From NCBI RefSeq assembly GCF_016917755.1, contig NZ_CP070326.1:8866001-8930000 (forward strand): a DNA stretch of 64,000 nt, given 5' to 3'. A model generated the notes under the pieces. The model did not search any database and was not told where the DNA came from. It saw only the letters and a list, made by a program, of their open reading frames with translations. Numbering within the stretch: position 1 is the stretch's first letter; every line of letters starts with the position of its first letter. The stretch is from Streptomyces noursei. Its GTDB lineage: Bacteria; Actinomycetota; Actinomycetes; Streptomycetales; Streptomycetaceae. A program made the translations under genes and the position numbers. Shown here in pieces: positions 24,035-32,753 of this stretch.

Positions 24035-25093
24035 ATGGAGCTAAGGCTGCTCGGTTATGTGGTCGCGATCGCGGAAGAGGGCAGCATCAGCGGCGCGGCC
24101 CGCCGACTGCATCTGACGCAGCCCACACTCAGTCGCCAACTCCGCGAAATGGAACGGCAATTGGGCACTGTGCTGTTCGTCAGGGAGGGGCGCGGACTGA
24201 CCCCGACGCCGGCCGGACAGGTACTCGTCCACCGCGCGACCACCGTGCTCGCCGAGGCGGAGGCCGCCTTGCAGGACGTACGACTGGCCGCCCAGGGCAT
24301 CACCGGGCGACTGGTCGTGACCTTCGCCGGGTCGGGCATCAACGGGCCGCTGGGCGCCGCACTTGGCCGCGTGCGGCGCGAACTCCCCCGCGTCCACCTC
24401 CAGTTGGAGGAGAGCTTCAACGACGCCGAGATGTCCACCGGCGTTCTGGAGGGCCGATTCGACCTCGCCGTCCAGCGCCTCCCGATGCGCGACGCCCGGC
24501 TGTCCACCCAGGTCTGGTGGCGCGAGCCGCTGACGCTGTTCCTGCCCGCCGGCCACCCGCTGGCCTACCCCTCCGAGCCCGCCCCGCTCGCGGCACTGGG
24601 CCAGATCCCGCTGGTCATCTGGCCCCGGGACGTCTCGCCCCGGTCCTACGACGAGATCGTCGCGCTGTGCCACGGCGCCGGGATCGTGCCGCAGATCAGC
24701 GCCGAGGGCCGCAGCGTGCAGACCCTCCTGGCCCTGGTCGCGGCCAAGTTCGGCGCAGCGGTGCTCGCCGACTCGCACCGTGCGCTGCGCCGCATCGGCG
24801 TCACCCCCCGGCCACTGGCCGGCACCTCGACCACGCTCCACCTGGTCTGGCGCTCCGACGACACCAACCCACTCGTCGAACGCCTCCGCACCGTCCTCAC
24901 CCATGTCACCGACGCCACCACCCCCGCGGACAGCCCCAACGCCATGGGCCCCACAAGCACCACTGACGCCACGGACACCACTGACGCCGCGGGCAGCACC
25001 GCCCTCACCGACGGCAGCGGAGCGGCGCGGCCGGCATCCTCAACCCCCGCACGACCGACACGACAGAGGGGAGTTCGACGGCAAGGCCGGTGA
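24035..25093 (+). CDS. LysR-family transcriptional regulator
   Basis: 352 residues. N-terminal winged HTH (LRLLGYVVAIAEEGSISGAA, quoted to 20, followed by LTQPTLSRQLREME), then the two-lobed effector domain (GPLGAALGRVRRELP, FDLAVQRLP, PLTLFLPAGHPLA). The GGGAGG site is 5 nt before ATG 24035. The last ~55 residues are a Thr/Asp/Ala-rich low-complexity tail (TDATDTTDAAGS) not usual for the family. Divergent from the CMD gene, its likely target. Confidence 0.9.
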   Translation: MELRLLGYVVAIAEEGSISGAARRLHLTQPTLSRQLREMERQLGTVLFVREGRGLTPTPAGQVLVHRATTVLAEAEAALQDVRLAAQGITGRLVVTFAGSGINGPLGAALGRVRRELPRVHLQLEESFNDAEMSTGVLEGRFDLAVQRLPMRDARLSTQVWWREPLTLFLPAGHPLAYPSEPAPLAALGQIPLVIWPRDVSPRSYDEIVALCHGAGIVPQISAEGRSVQTLLALVAAKFGAAVLADSHRALRRIGVTPRPLAGTSTTLHLVWRSDDTNPLVERLRTVLTHVTDATTPADSPNAMGPTSTTDATDTTDAAGSTALTDGSGAARPASSTPARPTRQRGVRRQGR

Positions 25094-25111
25094 CACGACC
25101 CCGGTCGTGTC
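25092..25111 (+). terminator. Hairpin at the end of the LysR gene
   Basis: GACACGACC-CC-GGTCGTGTC, a 9-bp perfect stem directly at the stop codon. Confidence 0.65.
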
Positions 25112-25119
25112 CGCACAGT

Positions 25120-25167
25120 CCCGCCTGGCGTTCGGCACTCCCCCAGCTCACGCTGGGAGGTGCCCCC
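25120..25167 (+). repeat. Left 48-bp inverted repeat around the VOC gene
   Basis: Begins CCCGCCTGGCGTTCGGCACT and contains the stem CCCCCAGC...GCTGGGAGG. It matches the reverse complement of 25797-25844 at all but about four positions. The inner part is also shared with the MITE at 7121-7150, so this is a dispersed Streptomyces repeat. Confidence 0.7.
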
Positions 25168-25204
25168 GGGCACGCGCTCTCGCCGCGCCGGGGGCACCGA
25201 GCCG

Positions 25205-25585
25205 TCAGAGCGGGTTGAGGCGGGCCTTGAGCAGGCAGAACTCATTGCCCTCGGGGTCGGCAAGGACGTGCCACTGCTCGTCGCCGGTCTGGCCGATGTC
25301 CGCCGGGCGCGCCCCGAGCTTCAGGAGGCGTTCGAGCTCGGCGTCCTGATCGCGGTCGGTGGCGTTGACATCGATGTGCAGCCGGGACTTGCCCTGCTCC
25401 GGCTCGTCACTACGGCTGAGGATGATGGTCGGCTGCGCGCCGCCGAACCCCTCACGCGGCCCGATCTCCAGGGTGCCGTCCTCTTCACGATCGAGCACGA
25501 CGAAGTCCAGGACCTCGCACCAGAACCGCGCCAGCACCTCGGGATCGCGGCAATCGAGCACGAGTTCACTGATCCGAGATGCCAT
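25205..25585 (-). CDS. VOC-superfamily (glyoxalase/bleomycin-resistance-like) protein
   Basis: 126 residues of paired beta-alpha-beta-beta-beta modules: ISELVLDCRDPEVLARFWCEVL at the start (shown as LDCRDPEVLARFW), GTLEIGPREG, SRLHIDVNATDRDQ with the metal-position His, and the C-terminal WHVLADPEGNEFCLLKA with the metal-position Glu. These fit the common actinobacterial VOC family annotated as glyoxalase-like; substrate unknown. The gene lies alone inside a pair of 48-bp inverted repeats. Confidence 0.88.
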   Translation of the reverse strand: MASRISELVLDCRDPEVLARFWCEVLDFVVLDREEDGTLEIGPREGFGGAQPTIILSRSDEPEQGKSRLHIDVNATDRDQDAELERLLKLGARPADIGQTGDEQWHVLADPEGNEFCLLKARLNPL

Positions 25586-25796
25586 GGCCGAAACCTACTC
25601 TCAGCGCGGGAACTGCCGGGACGGCCGTGCACGGAGCCCTTGGGCTCCCCGCCGCGGCACGTGGTCGAGACCGTACCGGGCGAGGCCGGCAGGCGGGAAG
25701 GGGTTCTGGGGGCTCGCGCCTCGCCCGGCCGGGCGAGGGCTGCAGGCGGGGCAGTGGGGCAGCTGGTTGCGCACGCGCCCAGGTCGCGTCGCGCCT

Positions 25797-25844
25797 GGGG
25801 GTACCTCCCGGCGTGAGCTGGGGGAGCGCCGAACGTCAGGCGGG
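25797..25844 (-). repeat. Right 48-bp inverted repeat around the VOC gene
   Basis: Inverted copy of 25120-25167. Together the arms bracket about 725 bp carrying only the VOC gene. Confidence 0.7.
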
Positions 25845-25859
25845 GATTCGCGGACCCGC

Positions 25860-26171
25860 CTAGGGCGCCGCCGAGCCGTGTTCGACGATGACGAGCGTGC
25901 CCCGACTGCCGGGGCGCACGGCATGCTCCACCCCCGCCTCGACGAGGTACATCTCCCCCGCGTGCACCTCGACCTCGCCGCCGTGGACCGTCAACCGCAG
26001 CACCCCGTCCATCACCAGCAGCGCTTCCGCCGTGTCATGGGATTCCGGCACCACAGGGCGCCCGTCCATCCGCAGCACCTTCACCCCCGCGCCCCCGACC
26101 CGGCCGAGCAGCAACGAGCTCCAGGCATCGGGCAGTTGCGCGGCCTTGTCCTGCAGGGCGACGACGTTCAT
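25860..26171 (-). CDS. Small cupin-domain protein
   Basis: 103-residue single cupin. It starts MNVVALQDKAAQLPDAW; motif 1 is VPESHDTAEALLVMDGVLRL (one His and the Glu kept) and motif 2 is VHAGEMYLVEAGVEHAV with the final His. GGAGG sits 7 nt before the ATG at 26171. Such proteins are often sensors or isomerases; no substrate is evident. It is on the same strand as the downstream-located ArsR gene (130 bp gap) and may share its transcript. Confidence 0.85.
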   Translation of the reverse strand: MNVVALQDKAAQLPDAWSSLLLGRVGGAGVKVLRMDGRPVVPESHDTAEALLVMDGVLRLTVHGGEVEVHAGEMYLVEAGVEHAVRPGSRGTLVIVEHGSAAP

Positions 26172-26301
26172 GGCATACCTCCTGGCGGGCCGCCGCACCG
26201 GAGGGCCGCATCAGCCGCCGGAGACGCCCGCAATCGTGAGCAAGGGATGCAGTGACGCTATGACACGACGGCGCTCCGCCGGTCGACCGTAAGGCAAAAC
26301 C

Positions 26302-26682
26302 TCACACCGCCGGGCCGACACCCCCGGCACCCCCGGCGTCCCCGACACCACCAGCCCCGCCGGCCTCCTCGACCCCCTCCGCCACCAGCAGCGACAACAG
26401 TCCGGGGAAGCGGTCCTCGATGTCGGCCCGGCGGAGGGTGGCCATCCGACTGTTGCCCCGATCGACCTGACGGATCAGCCCCGCCTCGCGCAGCGTGCGG
26501 AAGTGATGCGTGACGGTCGCCTTGCCGACGGGAAGAGCAAAGGAACTGCACGTCCGCGCCTCGCCGTCGGGCCCGCCCGCCAGCTCCCGCACGACCCGCC
26601 GCCGCAGCGGATCGGCCAGCGCGGACAGCACCTTTCCCAGCTCGATCTCCGTCAGCTCGGGGTGCCCCTCGCGATCGGGCAT
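26302..26682 (-). CDS. ArsR-family transcriptional regulator 1
   Basis: 126-residue winged-helix repressor: IELGKVLSALADPLRRRVVREL, then LPVGKATVTHHFRTLREAGLI as the recognition helix region and RGNSRMATLRRADIEDRFPG as wing (each shown in part). ATG at 26682 lies 8 nt after GGAGG. There are no metal-binding CxC motifs, so it is not a classic metal sensor. The tail is a Gly/Ala/Val repeat (GGAGGVGDAGGAGG). It is divergent from a quinol-monooxygenase-like gene across two TACGA-N6-TCGTA-type operators, and is paralogous to the ArsR protein at 37261. Confidence 0.88.
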   Translation of the reverse strand: MPDREGHPELTEIELGKVLSALADPLRRRVVRELAGGPDGEARTCSSFALPVGKATVTHHFRTLREAGLIRQVDRGNSRMATLRRADIEDRFPGLLSLLVAEGVEEAGGAGGVGDAGGAGGVGPAV

Positions 26683-26695
26683 CACCACCACCTCC

Positions 26696-26762
26696 AAGGT
26701 ATGACTTGCATCGTACCTTGCGTCACCGTTACCGTCCGAGAGGTACGACGAATGCCGTACCT
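26696..26762. promoter_or_regulatory. Paired ArsR operators
   Basis: Two inverted repeats: AAGGTATGACTTGCATCGTA-CCTT (26696-26719, core TATGA-N6-TCGTA) and AGGTACGA-N6-CCGTACCT (26741-26762). Core starts are 44 bp apart. They cover the divergent promoters of the ArsR and monooxygenase genes and share the pattern seen at 37723-37772 and 47947-47996. Confidence 0.7.
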
Positions 26763-26780
26763 ATGGATGGGAGATCAGTC

Positions 26781-27104
26781 ATGGACCAGCCGTTCACCCT
26801 CGTCGGCACCGCCCGCCCCAAGCCCGAGCGCGCAACGGAACTGCGGGAGCTCCTGCTGTCGTTCGTCGAGCCGACGCGGCAGGAGCCGGGCTGCCTGGAG
26901 TACCACTTCCACGAGGACCGCGACGAGCCGGACGTCTTCGTCTTCTACGAAGCGTGGCGGAGCAAGGAGGACCTGGACGCCCACCTGGCCCTGCCGCACC
27001 TCCAGGACTTCTGGGAGCGCCGCATGGACTACCTGGAACGGGACCTGGAGATCCGGTATCTCACCATGCACAGCCCGTACGGGACACGGGACCGTCGCGG
27101 GTGA
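26781..27104 (+). CDS. Antibiotic biosynthesis monooxygenase (ABM/YgiN-like) protein
   Basis: 107 residues with a ferredoxin-like ABM domain: FTLVGTARPKPERATELREL, EPGCLEYHFHEDRDEPDVFVFYEAW (in part: GCLEYHFHED), and HLALPHLQDFWERRMDYLERD. It is closest in look to putative quinol monooxygenases of the YgiN type, which act on hydroquinones without cofactor. ATG at 26781 follows GGGAG. Divergent from ArsR regulator 1 with operators between, so it is probably induced when the repressor senses a reactive compound. Confidence 0.88.
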   Translation: MDQPFTLVGTARPKPERATELRELLLSFVEPTRQEPGCLEYHFHEDRDEPDVFVFYEAWRSKEDLDAHLALPHLQDFWERRMDYLERDLEIRYLTMHSPYGTRDRRG

Positions 27105-27411
27105 CCCGGCACCGCCCCGCATGACCCGGAAACGGACGACGGACGACGGACGGGGACAGCGGAGCCTCTCCTCCAGGGAGGGAGGTAACACCCGCACCCA
27201 CAAAGACACTGACATTTCGTCAAGAAGTCCGCCAGATGGGCACAATCCGATGGCTCTAGGGAATCACCTAGCAGCGGATCCTTTGTAATCACTGCAGCGA
27301 CCCTTCGGTTTCGGGTCTGCACAGATCGATTCTCAAAGTTTTCCGTCTTCCGTTTTCTTTTCCCGTTGCGGTGGCCGTCTGCCCAGGCGGCGGCACGCCG
27401 CGTCGCAGGGG
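27105..27411 (+). promoter_or_regulatory. Upstream region of the deoxysugar operon
   Basis: 307 bp without a gene. The first part has short direct repeats (ACGGACG units, 27130-27160) and a CCTCC/GGAGG hairpin (27168-27186). From about 27200 to 27365 it is clearly AT-richer than average, with a GACCC/GGGTC hairpin at 27299-27317 and T-rich tracts just before the first gene. This is the likely promoter region; no single -35/-10 pair stands out. Confidence 0.45.
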
Positions 27412-28434
27412 GTGTTCACCGACGTGACCAGGCCGTCCTCATGCCCGCCGCTCGGATTCGGGGTGCTCGGCTGCGCGGATATCGCCTGGCGCCGAACGGC
27501 CCCGGCTCTCGCGGCCGATCCCGGCGTCCGGTTGACCGCTTTCGCCAGTCGTTCGCCGGAGAAGGGCCGGCGGTTCGCCGAGCGGTTCGGCGATGCCGCG
27601 GTGACCGACTACGACGCACTGCTGCGGCGTCCCGACGTGGACGCCGTCTACATCCCGCTGCCCGCCATGCTCCAGGCGGGGTGGATCGAGCGGGCGCTCA
27701 CCGCGGGCAAGCACGTCTTCGCCGAGAAGCCGCTGTCGACCCGGGCCGCCGACACCGCGCGGCTGTTCGCGCTGGCCGAGGAGCGGGGGGTGGTGCTCAA
27801 GGAGAACGCCATGTTCCTGCACCACTCCCAGCACACCGCGGTGGACCGGCTCCTCGCGGACGGGGCCATCGGCCAACTGCGCGGATTCAGCGCCGCGTTC
27901 ACCATCCCCCCGCTGCCGGAGAGCAACATCCGCAACCACGCCGACCTCGGCGCCGGGGCGCTGCTGGACGTGGCGGTCTACACCGTGCGCGCGGCCCTGC
28001 GGTTCCTCGGGCCGCGCCTGGAGGTGGTGGGCGCGACGCTCCGGGAGGCGGACGGGGTGGTCCGGTCGGGCAGCGCGCTGCTGGTCACCCCCGAGGGCGT
28101 GCCGGCCCAGCTGACCTTCGGCATGGAGCACGCGTACCGGACCGAGTACGCCCTCACCGGGTCCACCGGCCGGCTGCGCCTGGACCGGGCCTTCACCCCG
28201 CCGCCCGGCCACCAGCCCGTCGTCGACGTGGCCCGGCAGGACCACCGGGAGCAGATCAGCCTGCCGCCGGACGACCAGTTCGCGAGGATCGTGGCGGCGT
28301 TCGTCCGCGAGGTCCGCGGCGAGGCGCCCGCCGAACGGGCCGCTTCGGCGGCGGAGTCGCAGCGGGTGGCCGAGACGATCGACGCCCTCGCGGCCCGCGC
28401 GGTCCGCACGAAGGCCCCGGGGGACGTGTCATGA
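27412..28434 (+). CDS. NDP-hexose 3-ketoreductase (Gfo/Idh/MocA family)
   Basis: 340 residues. N-terminal Rossmann domain (GFGVLGCADIAWRRTAPALA), VDAVYIPLPAMLQAGW, the catalytic-lysine motif GKHVFAEKPLS, then KENAMFLHHSQH and a C-terminal beta-sheet domain (DLGAGALLDVAVYTVRA). This is the pattern of sugar C-3 ketoreductases acting after 2,3-dehydratase in 2-deoxysugar synthesis. GTG 27412 directly follows a G-run; GTG 27424 is an alternative start. The stop overlaps the next start (ATGA). First gene of a six-gene operon. Confidence 0.88.
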   Translation: MFTDVTRPSSCPPLGFGVLGCADIAWRRTAPALAADPGVRLTAFASRSPEKGRRFAERFGDAAVTDYDALLRRPDVDAVYIPLPAMLQAGWIERALTAGKHVFAEKPLSTRAADTARLFALAEERGVVLKENAMFLHHSQHTAVDRLLADGAIGQLRGFSAAFTIPPLPESNIRNHADLGAGALLDVAVYTVRAALRFLGPRLEVVGATLREADGVVRSGSALLVTPEGVPAQLTFGMEHAYRTEYALTGSTGRLRLDRAFTPPPGHQPVVDVARQDHREQISLPPDDQFARIVAAFVREVRGEAPAERAASAAESQRVAETIDALAARAVRTKAPGDVS

Positions 28435-29060
28435 GCCGCACTCCGCGCGCCACGGTCACCGAGCTGTCGATACCCGGCGCCTACCGCATCGAGCCGCACC
28501 ACATACCGGACCGCAGAGGCCACTTCTACGAGGCGTTCCGCGCCGAGGCGCTCGGCGCGGCGCTGGGCCGCCCGTTCCCGATCCGCCAGGTCAACTACTC
28601 GGTCTCCCGGCGCGGCACGCTGCGCGGCATCCACACCACGTCCGTGCCGCCCGGCCAGGAGAAGCTCGTCACCTGTGTCCGGGGCAGCGCCCTGGACGTG
28701 GCCGTCGACCTGCGGGTGGGCTCGCCGACCTTCGGGCGCTACGAGATCACCCGGCAGGACGAGGGCTCCGGCATCGGGGTCCTGATGGCCGACGGCATCG
28801 GCCACGCCTTCCTCGCGCTCAGCGACGACGTGTGCATGAACTACCTCTGCTCGGCCGAGTACGTGCCCGGCACCATGATCGATGTGCAGGCCCTGGATCC
28901 CGAGATCGGCATCCCGTGGGATCTGGCCGGGGAGCCGGTGATGTCCGACAAGGACCGGGCCGCCCCCACCGCGCGGGAGGCCGCCGCCGCCGGGCTGCTG
29001 CCCAGTTATGCCGACTGCCTGGCGCAGTACGGCGCGCTCGCCGCGGGTGGCCGGGCATGA
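28431..29060 (+). CDS. dTDP-4-keto-6-deoxyhexose 3,5-epimerase family protein
   Basis: 209-residue RmlC-type cupin: ELSIPGAYRIEPHHIPDRRGHFYE, QVNYSVSRRGTLRGIHTTSVP (catalytic His region), QEKLVTCVRGSALDVAVDLR, and a GIGHAFLALSDDVCMNYLCS block with the active-site Tyr area (each shown in part). It would epimerise C-5, or C-3 and C-5, to give an L-configured sugar. The start overlaps the ketoreductase stop by 4 bp. Confidence 0.9.
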   Translation: MSRTPRATVTELSIPGAYRIEPHHIPDRRGHFYEAFRAEALGAALGRPFPIRQVNYSVSRRGTLRGIHTTSVPPGQEKLVTCVRGSALDVAVDLRVGSPTFGRYEITRQDEGSGIGVLMADGIGHAFLALSDDVCMNYLCSAEYVPGTMIDVQALDPEIGIPWDLAGEPVMSDKDRAAPTAREAAAAGLLPSYADCLAQYGALAAGGRA

Positions 29061-29101
29061 CGCCGGTCCGGCGGGGACCCGCCGCCGCTCCGGAGGCCCG
29101 T

Positions 29102-30289
29102 ATGCGTGTCCTGCTGATCACCAGTCCGTCGGCCACCCACTTCCTGCCGATGGTGCCGCTCGCCTGGGCGCTGCGGGCCGCCGGCCACGACGTACTGGTG
29201 GCGGGCCAGCCCGACGTCCTGGACGCGGTGGCCGGAGCCGGCCTGAACGCCGTGCCGACCGGGCGGCGCGCGGGCATCGACGACGCGATGCGCGAGCTGC
29301 TGTTCCGGCCCGGACTGCGGCCCTTCGAATGCGTCGGCCGCTGGACCCCGGAGATGCTGGCCGCCTTCCCGCCCGTGTGGCAGCGGCACAGCGCGGACGT
29401 GCTGCCGCGCTATCTGGACCTGGCCCGGGCGCATCGCCCCGACCTGATCGTCTGCGACGTGATGGAGTTCAACGCCCCGGTGGTCGGCGCCCACGTGGGC
29501 GTCCCGGTGGTGCGGCACCGGTACGGCGTCGATCCGCTGCTGGGCGGCGTCGGCCCGGCCGCGCGGGCCGCCCTGCGGTCGCTGCACGAGGAACTGGGAC
29601 TGGCGGAACTGCCGGAACCCACCGCGGTGATCGACCCCTGCCCGGCGGACCTGCAGCTCCCGGGCGTCGCCCCGGGCCTGCCCATGCGGTACGTGCCCTA
29701 CAACGGCAACGGGGGGCTGCCGGACTGGTTGCGGGCCGAGCGGCGGGCCGGGGCGCCACCGCGCCGCGTACTGGTCTCGCTCGGTTCGCACACCCTGGCT
29801 CTCAACGGCGTCCCGCTGCTGCGCGGCATCCTGGCGGCGGCCGGCGACGGGTCGTCGGGCGTCGAGGTCCTGGCGACCGTGCCGGAGGCGTACCGCGCGG
29901 AGCTCGGCCCGGTACCGGACACGGTGCGGCTGATCGACCCGCTGCCGCTGCACCTGATCGCCGGCGACTGTGCGGTGGTGGTGCACCACGGCGGGGCCGG
30001 CACCGGCATGACCGTGGCCGGTCTCGGCGTACCGCAGCTGGTGCTCCCGCAGTTCGCCGACACCTTCGCGTTCGCCGAGCGGCTGGCGGCCGTCGGCGCC
30101 GGGATGGCCGTCGACACCGTTGAGCAGCAGAACGACCCGCAGTTCCTGCGCAAGGCGCTTCAGGCGCTGCTCGGGGAGCCGTCCTACGGGCACGCGGCCG
30201 AGCGGCTGCGGCACACCATGGAGGCCATGCCGCCACCGGCCGCCCTGGTCCCGCAGCTGGCGCGGATCGCGGCGGGAGCGGGCACATGA
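29102..30289 (+). CDS. Natural-product glycosyltransferase (GT1, activator-dependent type)
   Basis: 395-residue GT-B enzyme. N-terminal acceptor domain starts MRVLLITSPSATHFLPMVPLAWALRAAGH; the C-terminal donor domain has VLVSLGSHTLALNG and the sugar-nucleotide site CAVVVHHGGAGTGMTVAGLGVPQLVLPQFADTF (in part). It resembles the DesVII/EryCIII group, which needs a P450-like helper protein; none is adjacent. ATG 29102 has GGAGG 5 nt upstream; an ATG at 29057 overlapping the preceding stop is an alternative adding 15 residues. Aglycone unknown. Confidence 0.9.
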   Translation: MRVLLITSPSATHFLPMVPLAWALRAAGHDVLVAGQPDVLDAVAGAGLNAVPTGRRAGIDDAMRELLFRPGLRPFECVGRWTPEMLAAFPPVWQRHSADVLPRYLDLARAHRPDLIVCDVMEFNAPVVGAHVGVPVVRHRYGVDPLLGGVGPAARAALRSLHEELGLAELPEPTAVIDPCPADLQLPGVAPGLPMRYVPYNGNGGLPDWLRAERRAGAPPRRVLVSLGSHTLALNGVPLLRGILAAAGDGSSGVEVLATVPEAYRAELGPVPDTVRLIDPLPLHLIAGDCAVVVHHGGAGTGMTVAGLGVPQLVLPQFADTFAFAERLAAVGAGMAVDTVEQQNDPQFLRKALQALLGEPSYGHAAERLRHTMEAMPPPAALVPQLARIAAGAGT

Positions 30290-31650
30290 GCCTCACCCGA
30301 CGCGCGGACGCCGATGCCGCACGGCGCCTGGCCCGGTCCGCCGAGCACCTCGCCGGCACCCGGACCCCGACCGGCGAGGTCGCGGAGTGGATCGCGCAGC
30401 GGCGGGCCGCCGAGCGCCACCACGTCGCACCGATCCCGTTCGACGCCCTGGACGGCTGGTCCTTCGACCCCGACAGCGGCGATCTCGGCCACCGCACCGG
30501 CCGGTTCTTCACCGTGCAGGGCGTGCGGGTCACCGGCGGTCCGGAGCCGTTCCCGGCGTGGGACCAGCCGGTCATCCGACAGCCGGAGGTCGGCATCCTC
30601 GGTCTCCTGGTGAAGGAGTTCGGCGGGGTTCCGCACGTGCTCATGCAGGCCAAGATGGAGCCCGGCAACCCCGGCCTGGTCCAGCTCTCCCCCACCGTGC
30701 AGGCGACCCGCAGCAACTTCACCGGCGCACACCGGGGCGCGCCGGTCCGGTACGTGGAGTACTTCGCGCGGCCCGCGCCCGGCTCGGTCCTCGTCGACGT
30801 GCTGCAGTCCGAGCACGGCGCGTGGTTCCTCCACAAGGCCAACCGCAACATGATCGTGGAGACCCGCGACGACGTCCCCGAGCACGAGGACTTCCGCTGG
30901 CTCACCCTCGGCCAGATCGGCGAGCTGCTGGGGCACGACAACCTCGTCAACATGGACGCGCGCTCGGTGCTGTCCTGCGTGCCCCCGACCGACGACGGCG
31001 CGGAAGCGCTGCACTCCGACACCGCGGTGCGTTCGTGGCTCACGGCACAGCGCGCCGCCCACCTGCTGCGGGTCGATCGGATCCCGCTCGCCGAGGTCCG
31101 CGGCTGGACCCGCACCGACACCGCGGTCAGCCATGACGAGGGGCGGTTCTTCCGGGTGGTGGCGGTGGCCGTGCGGGCCGGGAACCGCGAGGTGGGCAGC
31201 TGGACACAGCCGCTGTTCGCGCCGGTGGGCGAGGGCGTGACGGCCTTCGTGACCCGGCGGATCGGCGGGGTGCGGCACCTGCTGGCGCGGGCCAAGGTCG
31301 AGGGCGGTCTGCTCCAGTCGGTCGAGATCGGCCCCACGGTGCAGTGCACGCCCGGCAACTACGCCGGACTGGCGGACGGGCGACCGCCGTTCCTGGATCT
31401 CGTGCGCGGCGCCCCGCCGGCGCGCATCCGCTACGCGGCGGTGCACTCCGAGGAGGGCGGCCGGTTCCTGCGGGCCGAGAGCCGCTACCTGCTCGTCGAG
31501 GCGACCGCCGAGGAGGCCCCCGACGAGGCCCCGCCGGGCTTCCTGTGGACCACGCCGGGCCAGCTGGCCGACCTGACCCGGCACGGCAACTACGTCAACG
31601 TCCAGGCCCGCACCCTGCTCGCCTGCATGCGCTACGCACCATGGAAGTGA
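30286..31650 (+). CDS. NDP-hexose 2,3-dehydratase
   Basis: 454 residues made of two repeats of the NDP-hexose 2,3-dehydratase domain: FFTVQGVRV / FFRVVAVAV, GVPHVLMQAKMEPGN / GVRHLLARAKVEGG, QLSPTVQATRSNF / EIGPTVQCTPGNY. It removes water from dTDP-4-keto-6-deoxyglucose to start 2-deoxygenation, feeding the 3-ketoreductase. Its ATG overlaps the glycosyltransferase stop. Its presence defines the pathway product as a 2,6-dideoxyhexose. Confidence 0.94.
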   Translation: MSLTRRADADAARRLARSAEHLAGTRTPTGEVAEWIAQRRAAERHHVAPIPFDALDGWSFDPDSGDLGHRTGRFFTVQGVRVTGGPEPFPAWDQPVIRQPEVGILGLLVKEFGGVPHVLMQAKMEPGNPGLVQLSPTVQATRSNFTGAHRGAPVRYVEYFARPAPGSVLVDVLQSEHGAWFLHKANRNMIVETRDDVPEHEDFRWLTLGQIGELLGHDNLVNMDARSVLSCVPPTDDGAEALHSDTAVRSWLTAQRAAHLLRVDRIPLAEVRGWTRTDTAVSHDEGRFFRVVAVAVRAGNREVGSWTQPLFAPVGEGVTAFVTRRIGGVRHLLARAKVEGGLLQSVEIGPTVQCTPGNYAGLADGRPPFLDLVRGAPPARIRYAAVHSEEGGRFLRAESRYLLVEATAEEAPDEAPPGFLWTTPGQLADLTRHGNYVNVQARTLLACMRYAPWK

Positions 31651-31657
31651 ACTCACC

Positions 31658-32725
31658 GTGAAGGCACTCGTCCTGGCCGGCGGCACCGGCAGCCGGCTAC
31701 GGCCGCTGACCCACACCTCCGCCAAGCAACTCGTCCCCATCGCCAACAAGCCCGTGCTCTTCTACGGCATCGAGTCGCTGGTCGCCGCGGGCATCACCGA
31801 CATCGGCATCGTCACCGGCGGCACCGCGGCCGAGATCGAGGCGGCCGTCGGCGACGGCTCCCGCTTCGGTGCCCGGGTGACCTACCTCCCGCAGGGCGAA
31901 CCGCTCGGGCTGGCGCACGCGGTGCTGATCGCCCGCGACTGGCTGGGCGAGGACGACTTCGTGATGTACCTCGGGGACAACATCATCGTCGACGGCGTCG
32001 ACGAACTCGTCGCGGACTTCCACGCGCCCCGCCCCGACGCCCGCGTGCTGCTCGCCAAGGTCGCCGATCCGTGCGCGTTCGGGGTCGCCGAGCTGGACCC
32101 GGAGGGCCGTGTGGTGCGGCTGGAGGAGAAGCCGCGCGCGCCGCGCAGCGATCTGGCGCTGGTCGGCGTGTACCTCTTCACCCCGGTCGTGCACCGGGCG
32201 ATCCGGGCCATCAACCCGTCGGCCCGCGGCGAGTTGGAGATCACCGACGCCCTCCAGTGGCTCGTCGCCCACGACTACGTCGTGCGCCCCACCGTGATCA
32301 CGGGATACTGGAAGGACACCGGGAACGCCGCCGACATGCTGGAGGCCAACCGCTGTGTGCTGGAGAGCGTCGCGCCCGCCCGGCTCGGCAGCGTCGACGC
32401 CGCGAGCGAGCTGGTCGGCCGGGTCCGGGTGGAACCCGGCGCCAAGATCGTCCGGTCGCGGATCGTCGGACCGGTGGTGATCGGCGGGGACAGCGTCATC
32501 ACCGACTCCCACATCGGCGCGTCCACCGCCGTCGGGCGGGACTGCGTGATCACCGGCAGCGAGGTGGAGTTCTCCATCGTCCTCGACGGCTCGCGCATCG
32601 ACCACGCCGGCCGCCTCGAAGGCTCGCTGATCGGGCGGGGCGTGGAGGTCAGCGGCGCGCGCCGGGCACCCCGCGCGCACCGCCTCGTGCTCGCCGACCA
32701 CAGCAAGGTGCAGCTCACCTCCTGA
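31658..32725 (+). CDS. Glucose-1-phosphate thymidylyltransferase
   Basis: 355-residue long-form nucleotidyltransferase: MKALVLAGGTGSRLRPLTHT (signature GGTGSRLRP), KQLVPIANKPVLFYGIE, MYLGDNIIVDG with the metal Asp, then a C-terminal left-handed beta-helix of hexapeptide-like repeats. Makes dTDP-glucose, the first step of the pathway. The long form with LbH domain is the one usual in antibiotic sugar clusters (StrD type). GTG start at 31658, 7 bp after the previous stop. Confidence 0.94.
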   Translation: MKALVLAGGTGSRLRPLTHTSAKQLVPIANKPVLFYGIESLVAAGITDIGIVTGGTAAEIEAAVGDGSRFGARVTYLPQGEPLGLAHAVLIARDWLGEDDFVMYLGDNIIVDGVDELVADFHAPRPDARVLLAKVADPCAFGVAELDPEGRVVRLEEKPRAPRSDLALVGVYLFTPVVHRAIRAINPSARGELEITDALQWLVAHDYVVRPTVITGYWKDTGNAADMLEANRCVLESVAPARLGSVDAASELVGRVRVEPGAKIVRSRIVGPVVIGGDSVITDSHIGASTAVGRDCVITGSEVEFSIVLDGSRIDHAGRLEGSLIGRGVEVSGARRAPRAHRLVLADHSKVQLTS

Positions 32726-32753
32726 CCACCCGACCCCGGGGAGAACCCGCCTC

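Noticed and set aside
26302..26682. ArsR1 as an arsenic or metal sensor
   Set aside because: No CxC/Cys metal motif and no arsenic-resistance genes nearby; neighbours point to quinone or electrophile detoxification.
28832..29101. Longer start for the glycosyltransferase frame from 28832
   Set aside because: Overlaps the epimerase coding region in another frame; the family begins at MRVLLI with GGAGG upstream.
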